DNA of 64,000 nucleotides from Cacajao melanocephalus. Taxonomy: Eukaryota > Chordata > Mammalia > Primates > Pitheciidae. The notes below the pieces were generated by a model. The model did not search any database and was not told the DNA's origin. It was given only the letters and a program-made list of their open reading frames with translations. Positions 40,936-55,300 of this stretch are shown here, one piece after another; position 1 is the first letter of the stretch; each line of letters starts with the position of its first letter. Location of the stretch: NCBI GenBank assembly GCA_963573385.1, contig CAUYLG010013673.1:1-64000 (forward strand), written 5' to 3'. The translations under genes and the position numbers were made by a program.

Positions 40936-41229
40936 TAGACTGAAAACTCCATATACTCCAGCTATACGGTGCATTCCTAAATTCTCAGAAACCCATAAGC
41001 ATAGCCAGGCAGTTACCAAAACTTTGGAGGCTGGCTCACTGACTCCTGCATGCCACTGACAACTGTCTTTCTGATGTTCTACCAAATCCCTTTCCAAAAC
41101 CCCAAGTATCAGGGTGTTAATTTTTAAATAATCCTGGGCTCCCTTAATTCTATCCCCTAGTCTCTTACAAATGAGCAGCTGAAGAGAATGTAGTGGTAAT
41201 GTCTATGAGCAGTGGGTAATGACTAACAG

Positions 41230-41420
41230 AAGTTTATCCAGTTGGATAAATGTCTAGTGGATTGCTGCTGGGGTCAGTGTTAGTTCTGGTCTTAATTAAC
41301 ATCTTCATTAATAGTGTGGGAGAGGGAATAAACAATAGCTAATGATATTTGCAGATGGTAGTAAATTTAGAGGTGTTGCTACTACCAGTGAGAGCAGCAA
41401 GAGCCATGGGGATATCAGAG
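41230..41420 (+). repeat. Possible CR1/L3-type LINE reverse-transcriptase relic
   Basis: 'TAATTAACATCTTCATTAAT' followed by 'GAGGGAATAAACAATAGCTA' and 'GATATTTGCAGATGGTAGTA' would read roughly as the NIFIN and FAD(D/G) segments of a degraded CR1/L3-like reverse transcriptase. Frames are broken. This is a weak resemblance only. Confidence 0.3.
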
Positions 41421-41629
41421 ATGTAAACAAGAAGTGATTATAATGATGTTTGTTCTGGAAAAGGCAGAAGGAAATGTTTACGGGGAAAACAACAGGGGAA
41501 ATTGGGAAATGATAAAAGAATCAACTATTGCCATTCTTTGTAACTTGGGTGTGCATTTAGCAAACGAGGCAGCTAACAGCCTTATAACTTCTGCTGCACA
41601 TACTGGGATGCTGTCCTGAACAACAATAT

Positions 41630-41730
41630 TAATCACAGCAACAACAATAATAGTAATAACAGCCAACATTTTTGAGTGCTTACAACAGGTCAGACAGGGT
41701 TCCAAGTGATTTACATGGAAGCAATTTTTG
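41630..41730 (-). repeat. MIR fragment (antisense)
   Basis: 'AACAGCCAACATTTTTGAGT', 'GCTTACAACAGGTCAGACAG', 'CCAAGTGATTTACATGG' match the reverse complement of the MIR 3' part. Confidence 0.6.
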
Positions 41731-42028
41731 TTCCTAAAATGACTCTGTTCTTCTAGGCTTTTTACATTTTCTGACAGGAGACTTGCTACAGATCTGGAAT
41801 TTCTAGATGTGAACAAACCTGTGAGTTTTAGGGTAAAGAAGAAGTTTAAAATGGGATGGCCAAGTAAAGTGGAGAACGTGGTGTGTCTTCTTTTGCCAGG
41901 CTCCTGTGCAGAATCTTTGCTTCTTTTACTTTTCCTATCCCTAAACTGGCTACCATCTTTTCTCTATTTAGGCAATTTCTGGGTTAACATGCTTGGTGAC
42001 GGTAGATGGAAAACTCTTGCAAATGTTC

Positions 42029-42217
42029 AGAAAGAAAGAAAAAGAAAGGAAAGAATGGAGGGGGAACCAAGGGGGGATGAGGGGCAGGAAAGAGGGGGAG
42101 AGGGAGATGGATAGATAGATGGATGAAGGAAAAAAGTTAAAAAATAACAGAAAGGAAAAGAAGAAAGAAAGAGGGGAGAAGGGAAGAAAGGAAGGAAGAA
42201 AAGGAAAGAAGAGAAAA
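42029..42217. repeat. ~190-bp polypurine tract (GAAA/GGAA/GGGGA, with GATA units)
   Basis: Nearly uninterrupted purines with a short GATAGATAGATG insert at 42112-42123. Long mirror-like purine tracts can adopt triplex (H-DNA) conformations; that property is inferred. Confidence 0.9.
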
Positions 42218-42450
42218 CCCTAATGTATTGTATGTCTACCGCAAGTCACACAATAGCACAAGGTGATGAGCTAAGCATATTTCACATGTTTTCTGGTTTA
42301 ATCTTTGCTGATCTAATTCTCACAATGACTCTCTCTACTATTCATTATTAGCCTTCACTTCTGTAGATAAAATAAAGGGAAGTTCAGAAGTTAGGTCACT
42401 GGCTATGAACACACAGCTGATAGGCTACATAGAGATTCAAACTCCAGTTG
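42218..42450 (-). repeat. MIR SINE (antisense)
   Basis: 'GATGAGCTAAGCATATTTCA', 'CTAATTCTCACAATGACTCT', 'AGATAAAATAAAGGGAAGTT', 'ACACACAGCTGATAGGCTAC' correspond to the reverse complement of MIR. Confidence 0.7.
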
Positions 42451-43039
42451 TTTTACTCCTAAATTCATTTTCTTTCCAACCACAAATATGTAGTTTCTTC
42501 TCTTTCAATTTACCCCTGCCTGGGTTAAGGCAACATACAGCTACTCATTGAGCCAAAAGGTAGAAATATTAAAAGAGAATCTACACAGAGGAACAGAGGG
42601 ACAAAAGGAGAGTGGCCAGTACATGCATTTACTGCCCAGTCTAATGTACTTAAATTATATAATTACATTTTGAAATTATAAAAAATAGAATTCACAAACA
42701 AGAAAGGTTTCTAAACAGTGGAACCCGTAATAATATGGATTTGACCTTGAGGGAATTTGGCAGAGGGCATCAGTGTCTGAGACAAAAGTAAACTGAAAAG
42801 AAAACCGGTTGAATGTATAAAAGCCAAGACTCTTCTTGGGAAATGTGGAGCCCAAGGCCAGATGGATGCCAAAGGTCTTCAAAATGACATCAAAGGAGCT
42901 TTAGGAAGTTGGAAACATGTGGTCTGGGCATGTGTCTCCCGCCACCCCAGTGGGGCTCCAAATGCCAACTCAGGGTTAGAAATTGAGAACTGAAATTTTA
43001 AAGTGATGAGATGTGCACTTCTGAGCATACACATAAAAT
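42451..43039. other. Non-repetitive stretch, no gene seen
   Basis: Mixed sequence. No repeat or exon recognised. Confidence 0.35.
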
Positions 43040-43440
43040 GCCTAATTCAAAGACTATAAAGCAAACACCAATGTAATAATGACCCCAAGTCAAGAAATAC
43101 AACATTGCCAGGCCCCTACTCCGTCACCCCCCTCTCCTGAGAGGTAATCATTCTCATGATTTTTCTCACCATCATTTCGTTGCTTTTACTTTTTTATTTT
43201 GGTTTCAGTACTGCTGTATGCCTGGTTTTGAACTTTATGTAAATAAAATCATACTGCATGTCTCCTTTTTATGACTTGTTTCTTTCTTTCAACCGTGTGT
43301 TGTACGTAAATAAATACAATGCATTTATCCATTCTGCTGCTGAGGGAACTTTTGGTTGTTTTTCCTCTGGAGCATTTATGATCAATTCTACTGAGAACTT
43401 CTTGTATATGTTACCTGCTGCACATGTGCAGGAGTCTCCC
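43040..43440 (-). mobile_element. L1M-type LINE 3' relic (antisense)
   Basis: 'CAAGAAATACAACATTGCCA', 'TTTGAACTTTATGTAAATAA', 'AATCATACTGCATGTCTCCT', 'TTATCCATTCTGCTGCTGAG' and 'TTTGGTTGTTTTTCCTCTGG' follow the reverse complement of old L1 3' sequence, abbreviated by deletions. Confidence 0.65.
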
Positions 43441-43444
43441 TAGG

Positions 43445-43760
43445 GTAGGGGCCGAAAATTATCAGCTACAAGCCAAATAGAACCCACTAACTGCTCTTCT
43501 GTGGCTTGAGAGCTGCGAATGGTTTTTACATTCTTAAATGGTTAGAAGAACAAAAACAAAGAAGAATAATATCCCACGACATGAAAAAACTATGTGAAAC
43601 TCAAATTTCAGTGTCCATAAATAAAGTTTTATGGAAACACAGCCAGGCTCATTGTTTACATATTGTCTGTGGCTCTTTTTATGTAACGTGGGCAGAGTTG
43701 AGTAGTTGCAACAGAGATGGTATGACCTGCAAAACCTAGAATCTGGGCATTATGTCTATG
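43445..43760 (-). mobile_element. hAT-Charlie MITE relic (MER33-like)
   Basis: 'AAATAAAGTTTTATGGAAAC', 'ACAGCCAGGCTCATTGTTTA', 'GGCAGAGTTGAGTAGTTGCA', 'ATGGTATGACCTGCAAAACC' are the reverse complement of a widespread short hAT element. The family name is from memory. Confidence 0.6.
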
Positions 43761-44439
43761 TAATGTCCAGTTTAAACTGAAATATTCAGCAGTGCCTCTT
43801 ACTTAAATAAAAAGAAAAAAAGCAAAAAAAAAAAAAATCATGTGTTTCGATGTGGTGACTACAGAGCATTAAACCAAGTACAGGAGCCTTCTAAGCCCAG
43901 GCTCTTTGCCATTTCTCAGGTTCATGCCCCTGAAGCTGGGCCTGCTTAAAATATCTAGTCCTTTACAGAAAAGCCTTATGGATGCCAGCTCCAGAGCATA
44001 TCTCTAGAAGTAAAATTGTAAGTATCTTAGAAAAAAATAAGTTGCTATATGCAAAACACCCAGCAATGCCCACTTGTAAGCATTATCATACATAGAAGGC
44101 TCTCTTCCTTCCCACCTTCCACCTGGGTTTTCCCAGGCCCATGAGGTTAGTCTGTAGAGTCTTTTTCCAAAAAGGTCAGATGCTCAGCTGGTGGTCAGTT
44201 ACCGTAATAGCTGATGACAATTTGGTTAAATTCCACAACAATCCCACTCCTTTCAGGGCTCATACATTTATAAAAACATATCTTTGAATACAAATGACTT
44301 TTATGCCCAAAGGAATGAAGGAATTAAAATCCACAGGTGCTAATTGTAGCTCCAAGTTGTAATAGTGTCTGTCTGAGCAGATTCAAGGTTTCTTGGAGAA
44401 AACTTGTTAAGAACAAAACAAAACACTAGAAGAGTTCAT
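43761..44439. other. Non-repetitive stretch with an A-rich tract
   Basis: 43804-43837 is A-rich (last run A13). The rest shows no recognised element. Confidence 0.4.
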
Positions 44440-45905
44440 CCAAAGATAATATTGAAGGCACAAATCTGGAAAACTAACACTACCTGATTTCAAGACTTCT
44501 TATAATGACACAATAGTAACTAAGACAGTGTGGAATTGACAGCAATAAAGACAAATCGATCAGTGAAAAGGAATAGAGAGACAGAAATAGGCCCATATGT
44601 ATGTGGATAACTAACTTTTGACAAAGATATGAAGTCAATTCAGTGAGGAAAAAAAGTCTTGTCAATAGATGGTGTTGGAACAATTGGATATCCATGTAAA
44701 AATAATGAATTTCAATTCATACCTTGCACTAAATACAAAGTTTCACTCAAAATGGATTATATATCTCACTATAAAAGATAAAACTAAAAATTCCAAAAGA
44801 AAATGGAGGGAAAAAATCTTTCGTGATGTTGGATTAAGCAAAATGTCTTAGATATGAAACCAAAAGCTCGATTCACAATTTTGACTTCATCGAACTTTTA
44901 AAATTCTGCTCTTCTAAAGAACCTGTTAAAAGACTGAAAAGCAAAACCACAGTGTGAGAGGAAATACTGTGAATCAAACATCTAATAAAGGCTTTGTATT
45001 CACAGTATACGAAAAACTCTTTTTAAAAACTCAGTAAGAAAACGACCCAGCTTCTTCAATGGGCAAAAAAATTTGAATACATATTTTACCAAAGAAGATA
45101 TGGAAATGGCAAGTGAGCACATAAAAAGATGTTCAACACTATTAGTTATTACAAATACAAATAGTAAAGTGATAATGGGATATACTACATACTTCTTAGG
45201 ATGGCTAAAAAGAAAAGGACTTGATAATACTAAGTGCTGGTGAGGATGTGGAGGAATGGGAGTGCTCATACATTGCTGGTGGAATTGTGAAGTGATACAG
45301 CCACTTTTGGAAAACCATGTTGACATTTTCTTAAAAAGTTAAACAGACAGCTGCCATATGCCCAGACATTCCATTTCTAGGTATTTACCCAAGAGAATTG
45401 AAAGTATATGTTCATACAAAGACTTGTACATGAATGTTCACAGCAGCTTTATTTGTAATAGCCAAAAACTGGAAACAACCTAATTGTCCATCAACAGGTG
45501 ACAGATAAATTGTGTTATACAATACAGAGGAGTACTACTCAGTAATAAAAAGAAATGAACTATTGTTACGACATGGATGAATATCAAAATTATTATGCTG
45601 AAAGAAAGAAGTCAGATGAGAAGAGTACATACTGTTTGATTCCATTTACATGAAATTTTATAAAATGCAAATCAAGCTATAACGATAGAAAGCAGATCAG
45701 TGGTGGCAGGGAAGGGAGAGAAGGACAGAGGGATCATCAAGAGGCACATAAAAACTTCTGGAGTTATAGAAATGTTGCATATCTTGACTGTGGTAACGGA
45801 TTCATGGGTGTATACGGATGTCAAAACTTATCAATTAGTACACTTTAAACATGTGCAGTTTATTGTATGGCAGTTACATCTCAATAAATGTGTTTTTAAA
45901 AAAAT
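44440..45905 (+). mobile_element. L1M LINE 3' half (ORF2 tail and 3' UTR)
   Basis: Runs from 'AACACTACCTGATTTCAAGA' and 'GGAACAATTGGATATCCATG' (ORF2 end region) through 'ACCAAAGAAGATATGGAAAT', 'TGAGGATGTGGAGGAATGGG', 'CCAAAAACTGGAAACAACCT', 'TTTGATTCCATTTACATGAA' and 'TATGGCAGTTACATCTCAAT' to an A-rich end at about 45890-45905. All frames are broken by stops and indels. Confidence 0.85.
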
Positions 45906-45939
45906 ATTGCAACATTAAAAGAGTGAAATTGTAAGCCTC

Positions 45940-46757
45940 AAAGTAGGAAGAGAAATCTGCAACAGATATAAACTGGCAAAGTGCTCAGATGTAGAGTATA
46001 CAAAGAACTCCCACAAATCAAGAAGAAAAACATAGAAGAGTGCAATTAAAACTGTGCAAAATATTTGAACGGACATTTCAAAGAGGATATCCAAATGGTC
46101 AATAAACAGATGAAAAGGAGCTGAGCCTCATCAGTCATTTGAAAAATGCAAATTAAAAACACATGGAAATATTTTTATATGTTGGAAATAAAAACAAGTA
46201 TAGAGTCTCGAAGATGTGGAACAAGATGGATATACTGATGGTGGAAGTATAAATTACTACAACGACTTTGGAAATCCATTTGGCATTATGTACTAAAATT
46301 TACTGTAGGCATACTTTATAATCCAGAAATTTTACTTATAGGTTTATACCCCAAAAGAATGCATAGTATGTATACAAGAAAACATGTAGACAATGTTCAT
46401 ATCTCCATTATTTATATTGGCCAGAGCCAATATATTGGAAACAACCCAAGGTTTGTTGGGTATAGAATAGATAAACTGTGTTGTAGGAATATAATATAAT
46501 TCCAAACTGCAATGTGGAAAAACCAAAGCAAAACACTGTTACTGCAATAGCAGGGAGGACTCTCACATGAAAGGCTGAACAATATAATTCAGATATAACA
46601 GAGTAAATATTGTATGCTTTTTCTTATGTAAAGTTCTAGGCAATACAAGTTTGTATTGTTAGAAATCAGTACAGTGGTGGTCTTTGGGAAGGATATTAGG
46701 GCTAGCAATTTGCAGAAATTGGGAGATGGCTTCTGCATTACCAGTAATTTTTCATTT
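45940..46757 (+). mobile_element. Second L1M 3' end, left part (interrupted by RPL21 pseudogene)
   Basis: Restarts the same L1 region: 'CTCCCACAAATCAAGAAGAA', 'AACGGACATTTCAAAGAGGA', 'TCAGTCATTTGAAAAATGCA', 'GGCCAGAGCCAATATATTGG'. Same strand as the preceding copy, but its sequence differs too much to be a local duplicate. The L1 reading resumes after the pseudogene at about 47374. Confidence 0.75.
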
Positions 46758-47363
<606 letters not shown>

Positions 47364-47373
47364 TTTTTCATTT

Positions 47374-47520
47374 CTTAATATTGATGGTGGTGACATGGAA
47401 AATATATCTACCTATACGTTCATGGTGTATACTCTTCTATATACACATTATATAGAAGGTTATTCTTTTTGTTTTTATATAATATTCAATGGTATAACCA
47501 CACAACGATATATTTTTTTA
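47374..47520 (+). mobile_element. Second L1M 3' end, right part
   Basis: 'TTAATATTGATGGTGGTGAC' resumes the L1 3' UTR directly after the target-site duplication. The following AT-rich part (TATATACACATTATATAGAA) is too decayed to place precisely. Confidence 0.5.
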
Positions 47521-47814
47521 AAGCACAGGAAGGGAGACAAGGCAATCGCTTGGGTCTTACTCTTTAGGGATCCAAAGTCTTAGGCCAAGGCTGCTGAAGT
47601 GACTCTTTTCTCTTCAGTGACTAAGTCTTGACCAGACTTTAGTGCAGTGTAGTTGAGCTGTAAAGTTGCCCATAATACGCCTCCCCATTAGGGAGCTGTG
47701 GAGCCTAGAATGAGCCCTAAAGGAACGAGAAGAGATTTCCAGGGTGGGTACAAGCCACTTTGTTGAGTGGGAGGATGAGGAAAGAGGTACAGGGGTAAAG
47801 AAAAATTCTGTGTA

Positions 47815-48035
47815 TAATTCATGGTTAAAAGCTGAAGCTCTAGCACCACATTTCCTAGGTTTAAATCCTGCCTCTGATACTTGCAAGCTATTGACCTTGG
47901 GTGATTTATTTATTCTCTATGCACACAAGTCTTCTCATCTCTAAAAGAGAAACAAGATTACACCTGTAATATAGGATTATTAGGAGGATCAAATGAGTTA
48001 ATGTGCTTAATACATGTTCCAATGTGAAAGTGAAC
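47815..48035 (+). repeat. MIR SINE (sense)
   Basis: 'CTAGGTTTAAATCCTGCCTC', 'ACTTGCAAGCTATTGACCTT', 'GGGTGATTTATTTATTCTCT', 'GATCAAATGAGTTAATGTGC' match MIR in order; one of the best preserved MIRs here. Confidence 0.85.
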
Positions 48036-48269
48036 ATTAGCTAGCTTGAAAGGGCATATATCTCTCAAAGTATTCAGGCTTGCTGGGTGCTGCCAAGGAG
48101 AGGCAAAAAGTGGTTCTAGATCAGCTGTCAAAGCTCTACAGTACGTTCCTTGGAGGCTGCTCCATCCTTTCTCCTCTCTAGATACCCCTGATTGACTCTA
48201 GACTGTAGAAAAGCTTTGCACACTCTTCATTTCCTTCTTTTGATAAAAACCTTCCTGCAAGGCTTCTAG

Positions 48270-48700
48270 AATGATCAGACCACCCTTCTGACCTCATTGA
48301 ACAAACTGGCAAGCTGATGGCCCCAGGACAACACTACACAAGCTAGGTTTCTATTAGCTATCGCCTCATTTTCCCTTCCCACTCCCCATCCTGTCTCTCT
48401 CTTCCACACTAGAATATCATTGGTTTTGTTCATACTATATCTCCTGGGCACAGCAGGCACTCAGTTGTTGCCTGAGAAGTGACAATGTCTTCTTCAGTAG
48501 ATAACTTACACTGTTTGTGTTGGTGGTTTCTAATATGTTCTCAATTCTAAGCATTTGGGCAGCATCATTCTATGTCTGTCACTAATCACCAAAGCACCTT
48601 TTTGGACACTGTTTCTGTCCTCACTGCTCCTGTCTCACTTTGAGCACAAGATGTGGCATAGGGCAGGTGCTCCGTAAATATTTATGGAGGTACAGTTGCT
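48270..48700 (+). repeat. Probable L2 LINE fragments
   Basis: 'CTCCTGGGCACAGCAGGCAC' followed by TCAGTTGTTG, and 'GTGGCATAGGGCAGGTGCTC' followed by CGTAAATATTTATGG, resemble two L2 3' termini in the same orientation. Divergence is high. Confidence 0.45.
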
Positions 48701-48999
48701 TGAGATGCTATTAAATTTCCTACCTTTCTAGGAAGAACCTAGAAGTAACTTTGAGATAGAAACTGCCCTTTATAAACTTCAAACTGCAACACAGTCTACA
48801 TTAAATCCAACTTTCTTGGCATCAGGGAGCTGGGAAGAGTACTCTTGGTTTTTAAACTATAATTGCAAATAAATGCTATCACAGGCCTAGAAGCTCTCAG
48901 ACCACGGGATCTGGTCATTGTCACAGACCATATCTACTCTTATTTATCATCTCTCACCCTATTTGAAGAAGGAGGACAGAGAAAAATAATAATCTGATA

Positions 49000-49215
49000 G
49001 ATTCAGAAAATATTTATTGAGAAAGGACTATGTTTCAGAAACAGTCCTTCATATTTTGACAAATGAAAAATTTTGATCCCAAAACAACCACACTGAAGGA
49101 GGCCTGGTTTTCAAAGGTAAGGGAACCATGGTTAGAAATCATTACATGCCTTGTCCAGAGTCACATAGCCTTTGGGTGGCTAAGTGAGGACTGGAACCCA
49201 AAAAGTCAATGCCTC
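49000..49215 (-). repeat. MIR-like fragment (antisense)
   Basis: 'AATATTTATTGAGAAAGGAC' and 'TTGTCCAGAGTCACATAGCC' with 'GGACTGGAACCCA' fit the reverse complement of MIR, with an insertion in between. Confidence 0.5.
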
Positions 49216-51030
<1,815 letters not shown>

Positions 51031-51249
51031 ATAAGAGAAAGATGAAAAGTCACTGTGAGGGGCATCAGGCATTTAGCATGTGGACATCAAATGTTAACTA
51101 TGACCTGGAGCATAAAAGGTGAGGAGCAGCTATCTTGGGACATTTCAGTCTATAAAGGAGCTTGTGGTCATGGTAGTTCTGGTGCGGCTGCTCATGCTGG
51201 CACACAAAAGCCCCTTCCCCACAAGCTCTGAAAAAAACATTAATACAAA

Positions 51250-51375
51250 GAGCGCTTGTTTAGAGTCAGGAGGTATCTTTTAGGATGCTGGCACTGCAAC
51301 TAACTAGCTTAGCAGCCGTGTACATCACTTTACCTCTCTGAACTTTTTCATCTGTAAGAAGAGCATTTGTCTAGA
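51250..51375 (+). repeat. MIR SINE (sense)
   Basis: 'CTGGCACTGCAACTAACTAG', 'CACTTTACCTCTCTGAACTT', 'TTTCATCTGTAAGAAGAGCA' match MIR. Confidence 0.7.
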
Positions 51376-51883
51376 TCAAAAACTGTATACTCAGGGCTAG
51401 AGAAAGCAAGTCAGAAACCTAAATGAGGAAAGTGGGCCAGTATGGTACAACAGGAGGCAATGGGGGCTGTGGAGACCAAGCCCCATCTAGAGGGAGCAGT
51501 TGCTACTCCACTCCAAACTCTTGGTGCTATGTGCAACTCTTGGCCAAAAAGTCTCACTTTCTACTTTTTCAAGAAAAGCAAAATATCTAGATTTTTCAGC
51601 AAAATATACCAAGTTTTAAATGTTAACAGTAAATATCAACATTAAAAGTTTAGGAGGGGAAAAACAAAAGATGGTTCCAGTGTTGTTTCTTAATCTCTTG
51701 TATACAAGTTTCAAAAGTCTTTTTAGTTTTAACAAGTTTACAATTCTGTGACCATTTGTCACTAATTTCACAATTTTGTGACCATTTACTAAATATCAAC
51801 AATATATTGAATAGAAAACAGAAAAAATAGAAAAGTGGAAAAATTACAAAACAATTATTTTAACTATGCAAGATTATAACTAT

Positions 51884-51910
51884 GCAATCATATATATATA
51901 TATATATAAG
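51884..51910. repeat. Short (TA)n tract
   Basis: ATCATATATATATATATATA-type tract, about 10 perfect TA units, surrounded by A-rich DNA. Confidence 0.85.
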
Positions 51911-52084
51911 CAGATACAAGATAAAAATATATGCACATGAAACAAATTTTTTAGGTGATAGGACTGTGGGTAGATATCTTTTTTATCTTGTTAATTGTTC
52001 GTTTTAAGTATCTCTACTATTGTTCATATAACCAAAATTAAAGATAATGGTAAAAAAATATATATATTGAGGGCAGCTCAGGGT

Positions 52085-52375
52085 CCCATGCTGTGGCTCA
52101 CGCCTATAATCCTAGCACTCTGGGAGGCTGAGACAGGAGGATCACTTGAGCCCAGGAGTTTGAGACCAGACTAGGCAATATGGTGACATTCCATCTCTAC
52201 AAAAAATGTAAAGAATTAACTAAGCATGGTGGTGCACACCCGTGGTCCCAGCTACTCAGGATGCTGAGGTGGGAGGATCCCTTGGGCCTGGAGGTCAAGG
52301 ATGTAGTGAGCCCTGATAGTACCACTGCACTCCAGGCTGGGTGACAGAGCAAGACCTTATCGCAAAAGAAAAAAA
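52085..52375 (+). mobile_element. AluJ-like element
   Basis: 'CATGCTGTGGCTCACGCCTA', 'GGCTGAGACAGGAGGATCAC', 'CACTGCACTCCAGGCTGGGT' and a mixed A/G tail. This is the last transposable element I can recognise before the right end of the window. Confidence 0.9.
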
Positions 52376-55300
52376 AGGAGGGGTCAGTTTCGTTGGTGCC
52401 AGATATGAAGAGAAAAAGGGAGAGGCAGTGATGTTAGGTATGTTCTTGAAAGTTGTATTTCCATTCTGACCTCCATATTTGTTTGTCAATCATCCTTGAA
52501 CAAAAAGTTGGTAAAAGAAGGCAGTACTAATTGCATGCTAGGTAGATTGCATGTGCCTGAATTTTCCATCTACCACTGCTCCTTTATCTCTTTCTTCTGT
52601 TTACAAAAATATTTCTCATGTCATGGACCATAGTGGTATTAAAATTTTCCCAACTTTGTTAGTTTGGCTTTTGAATATATTATGGGAGGGTTTTGTTTTG
52701 TTTTGTTTTAGTGGATGAAGTGGGATGGGAAGGGTGGCTGACTTATCCCTAATTACATTTATCTTTGGTTTCTATTAACACTATTTTCATTCTACAAGCC
52801 CACATCAGCTGCCTCCAAAGTGAGCAAAAAACCACAGGTTGTTATTTAGTGTTTATTTCAAGGTTTCCAAAACACCCCATGGGAGGGTTACTCTTTTCTA
52901 AACAAATTTGGAGGAAAATATTAGCGCAAAGGAATAGAAGACCTTCACATCACGATGCAGAGATCCTCAAAAACCTATCTCTGCTTGTATGGCAGCCCCC
53001 AGCCCAAGGTTCAGATCGATGCTAAGCATGCAATGTACGTTTGTAGTAGGAATGAATTCTTCCTCTACTCCCTGAGCTGCACCTAAGATTTCTTACTGAT
53101 GGAATACCGACACAAAATACAGTTATCGATCTTCTTTAAGTAACAGGCAACTTGAAACGATATCAACATGTTCTAGATACGCCAACAGGAATCTGTGACA
53201 CTGGGGACATTTGGCCACAGGATTTGAATACAGGGGACTTGACACTGACTTTCTTTTGAACGTGGCCCCCGCTGAGCAAAATGCAAGATGGTCTTTTGCC
53301 AGGACTATACTGAAGGATCAGTAGACTGTCTCTAGCGCTTTTGTGCATCCTGTTGCCTCTCTAATTTCTGGATTGCCAGATGCTTCTGTTTTTTGAAAAT
53401 GGTTAAAAAAATACCTTAGTAATTCTGTTGTTTCAGAAACCTTACATATGGCATAAAATATCCTGAAAATTTTTTGAGAAAACACTTGCTTTTTCTATGC
53501 TCAATTTAATCATTATAGCTGAAATTGATTCCAATATATTGTTTTCTTTTTAAGGGCATTTTGATGGCTGAAATTCTAAAGTTACACAGAAATGTGAATA
53601 AGCAAGATATGAAGATTAATTGCTCATAGTTTTTTTTATAAGTCTTAAAAACATAAGTAGGCTAAGAAATGGTTGATACTCCAAATTGAGAATTCATAAC
53701 AATTGCAATAAAAATTATTTTTTGAAGCTAGAAGGCATCCTGGATTTACCACTATTGACTCAGAGAGCAGATTTTTCACACATTGAGTCATAACTGCAGG
53801 TATTTTTTTGTAAACCACTTTAATCTGCTTTTGCAAACCTCTGGTTGGTGCACGGAATAAGTCAGTCTGTCTCTATTTAGCCTGTGAAATTTAACAAGGC
53901 CATAGCCTGGGGTTGGTAAGGCTACGAGCCATACCACCATCTCAAATTTTTGATGACACCACAAACCACTTGAGATTTATTATGTTAGCAGATGTCATCA
54001 GATCTATGTGTGCACAGGTGCAGCATGTAGTTAGTGAAAGAAGGAACACTGCATGTGTATATTTATTTTTGTACCTATACACTCAATGGTTAGAAAATGA
54101 CCCAGTGTGTCTGTCCTGGGCAGTGTAGAGTTTCAACTCCACTGCAAATGCCTATCTTGTAATTTCTTGAAGTCTTTTCCACAGATATAATTCTTTATGA
54201 TGGGCGATTATGTCTTGTAGAAAATATATTCCATCAATATCTAAAGAAAGGACATATGAATTACAGCTAAAGACTGCTATAACCTCAATGAAAAATAAAA
54301 ATTATTACCATGTTTGTTATTTACTCCTGGGTTTTCCTCTTACAGGACAATAGATATGCATTCTCCTCTCCTTAATAAAAGTAGTGCAGGAATAGCTCTC
54401 ATCTATTGAAATCTGACAAAATGCCAACATTTGGCACTTTATAAATGTCCTAATTTAAGCCTCCCTAAATATTTTTATATAATTAAGAAATATTTAAAAC
54501 TATTGCCTGAAGCAATAAGAAATAGGAATATTTCCAAATTTATATTTAAAAATACAATATGCATTTTTAAATTCTAAAAAGTTATCCAATTGTTTTAAAA
54601 GAATGTGTTTACATGTTCATATTCAAAAATATATTATGTATTTTTTAAATTCTAAAAATAATCATCCAATTGCTTTAAAAGACAGTATATGTTTTATTTA
54701 GTATTGCATCCTAAATATGCCACTATGTTTATTATATACATAAAATTCACACAAATTCTGGCATAATAATGGACTAAATATAAAAATCTAATAAGTCAGT
54801 GTGTATCCTTTAATAATATAAAAATCCTAGAAATTAAAACATGCTTTCTATATTTTTGAGAAACAGAAAAGTAAGACAAAATAAACACCTTTGGGATAAT
54901 GACTGAAAATTACTGGTTTAGATGGGGTAGAGGAATTACTTCAATTATGACATAAAGCATTGTAATAATGCATGCCTTTTAGAAATAATTATATAGTGAT
55001 TATTCTAAAAGATAAATACACACAGATGTTGCTGGTACATTTTTAAAATTTTTAATTTGAAGAAAACATACAGTAACTACACTACCAGTTAATTGGCTTT
55101 AGGAAGAACGAGAAAAATCTTAAGCATTAGTGTACTTGTGAAGCTTCTGGTAAATTCTATGGAATGAACTGTGCCTGCAACTTAAGGCAGAAAAAAAATT
55201 ACATTTAAAATCACTGGAATCACTTCAGTTAGATGTGCCAGAGGCCTAAAATGCTTAACTGGTGTTGGACAGTGCTTATTTTTAAAAAATCAATAATTAG

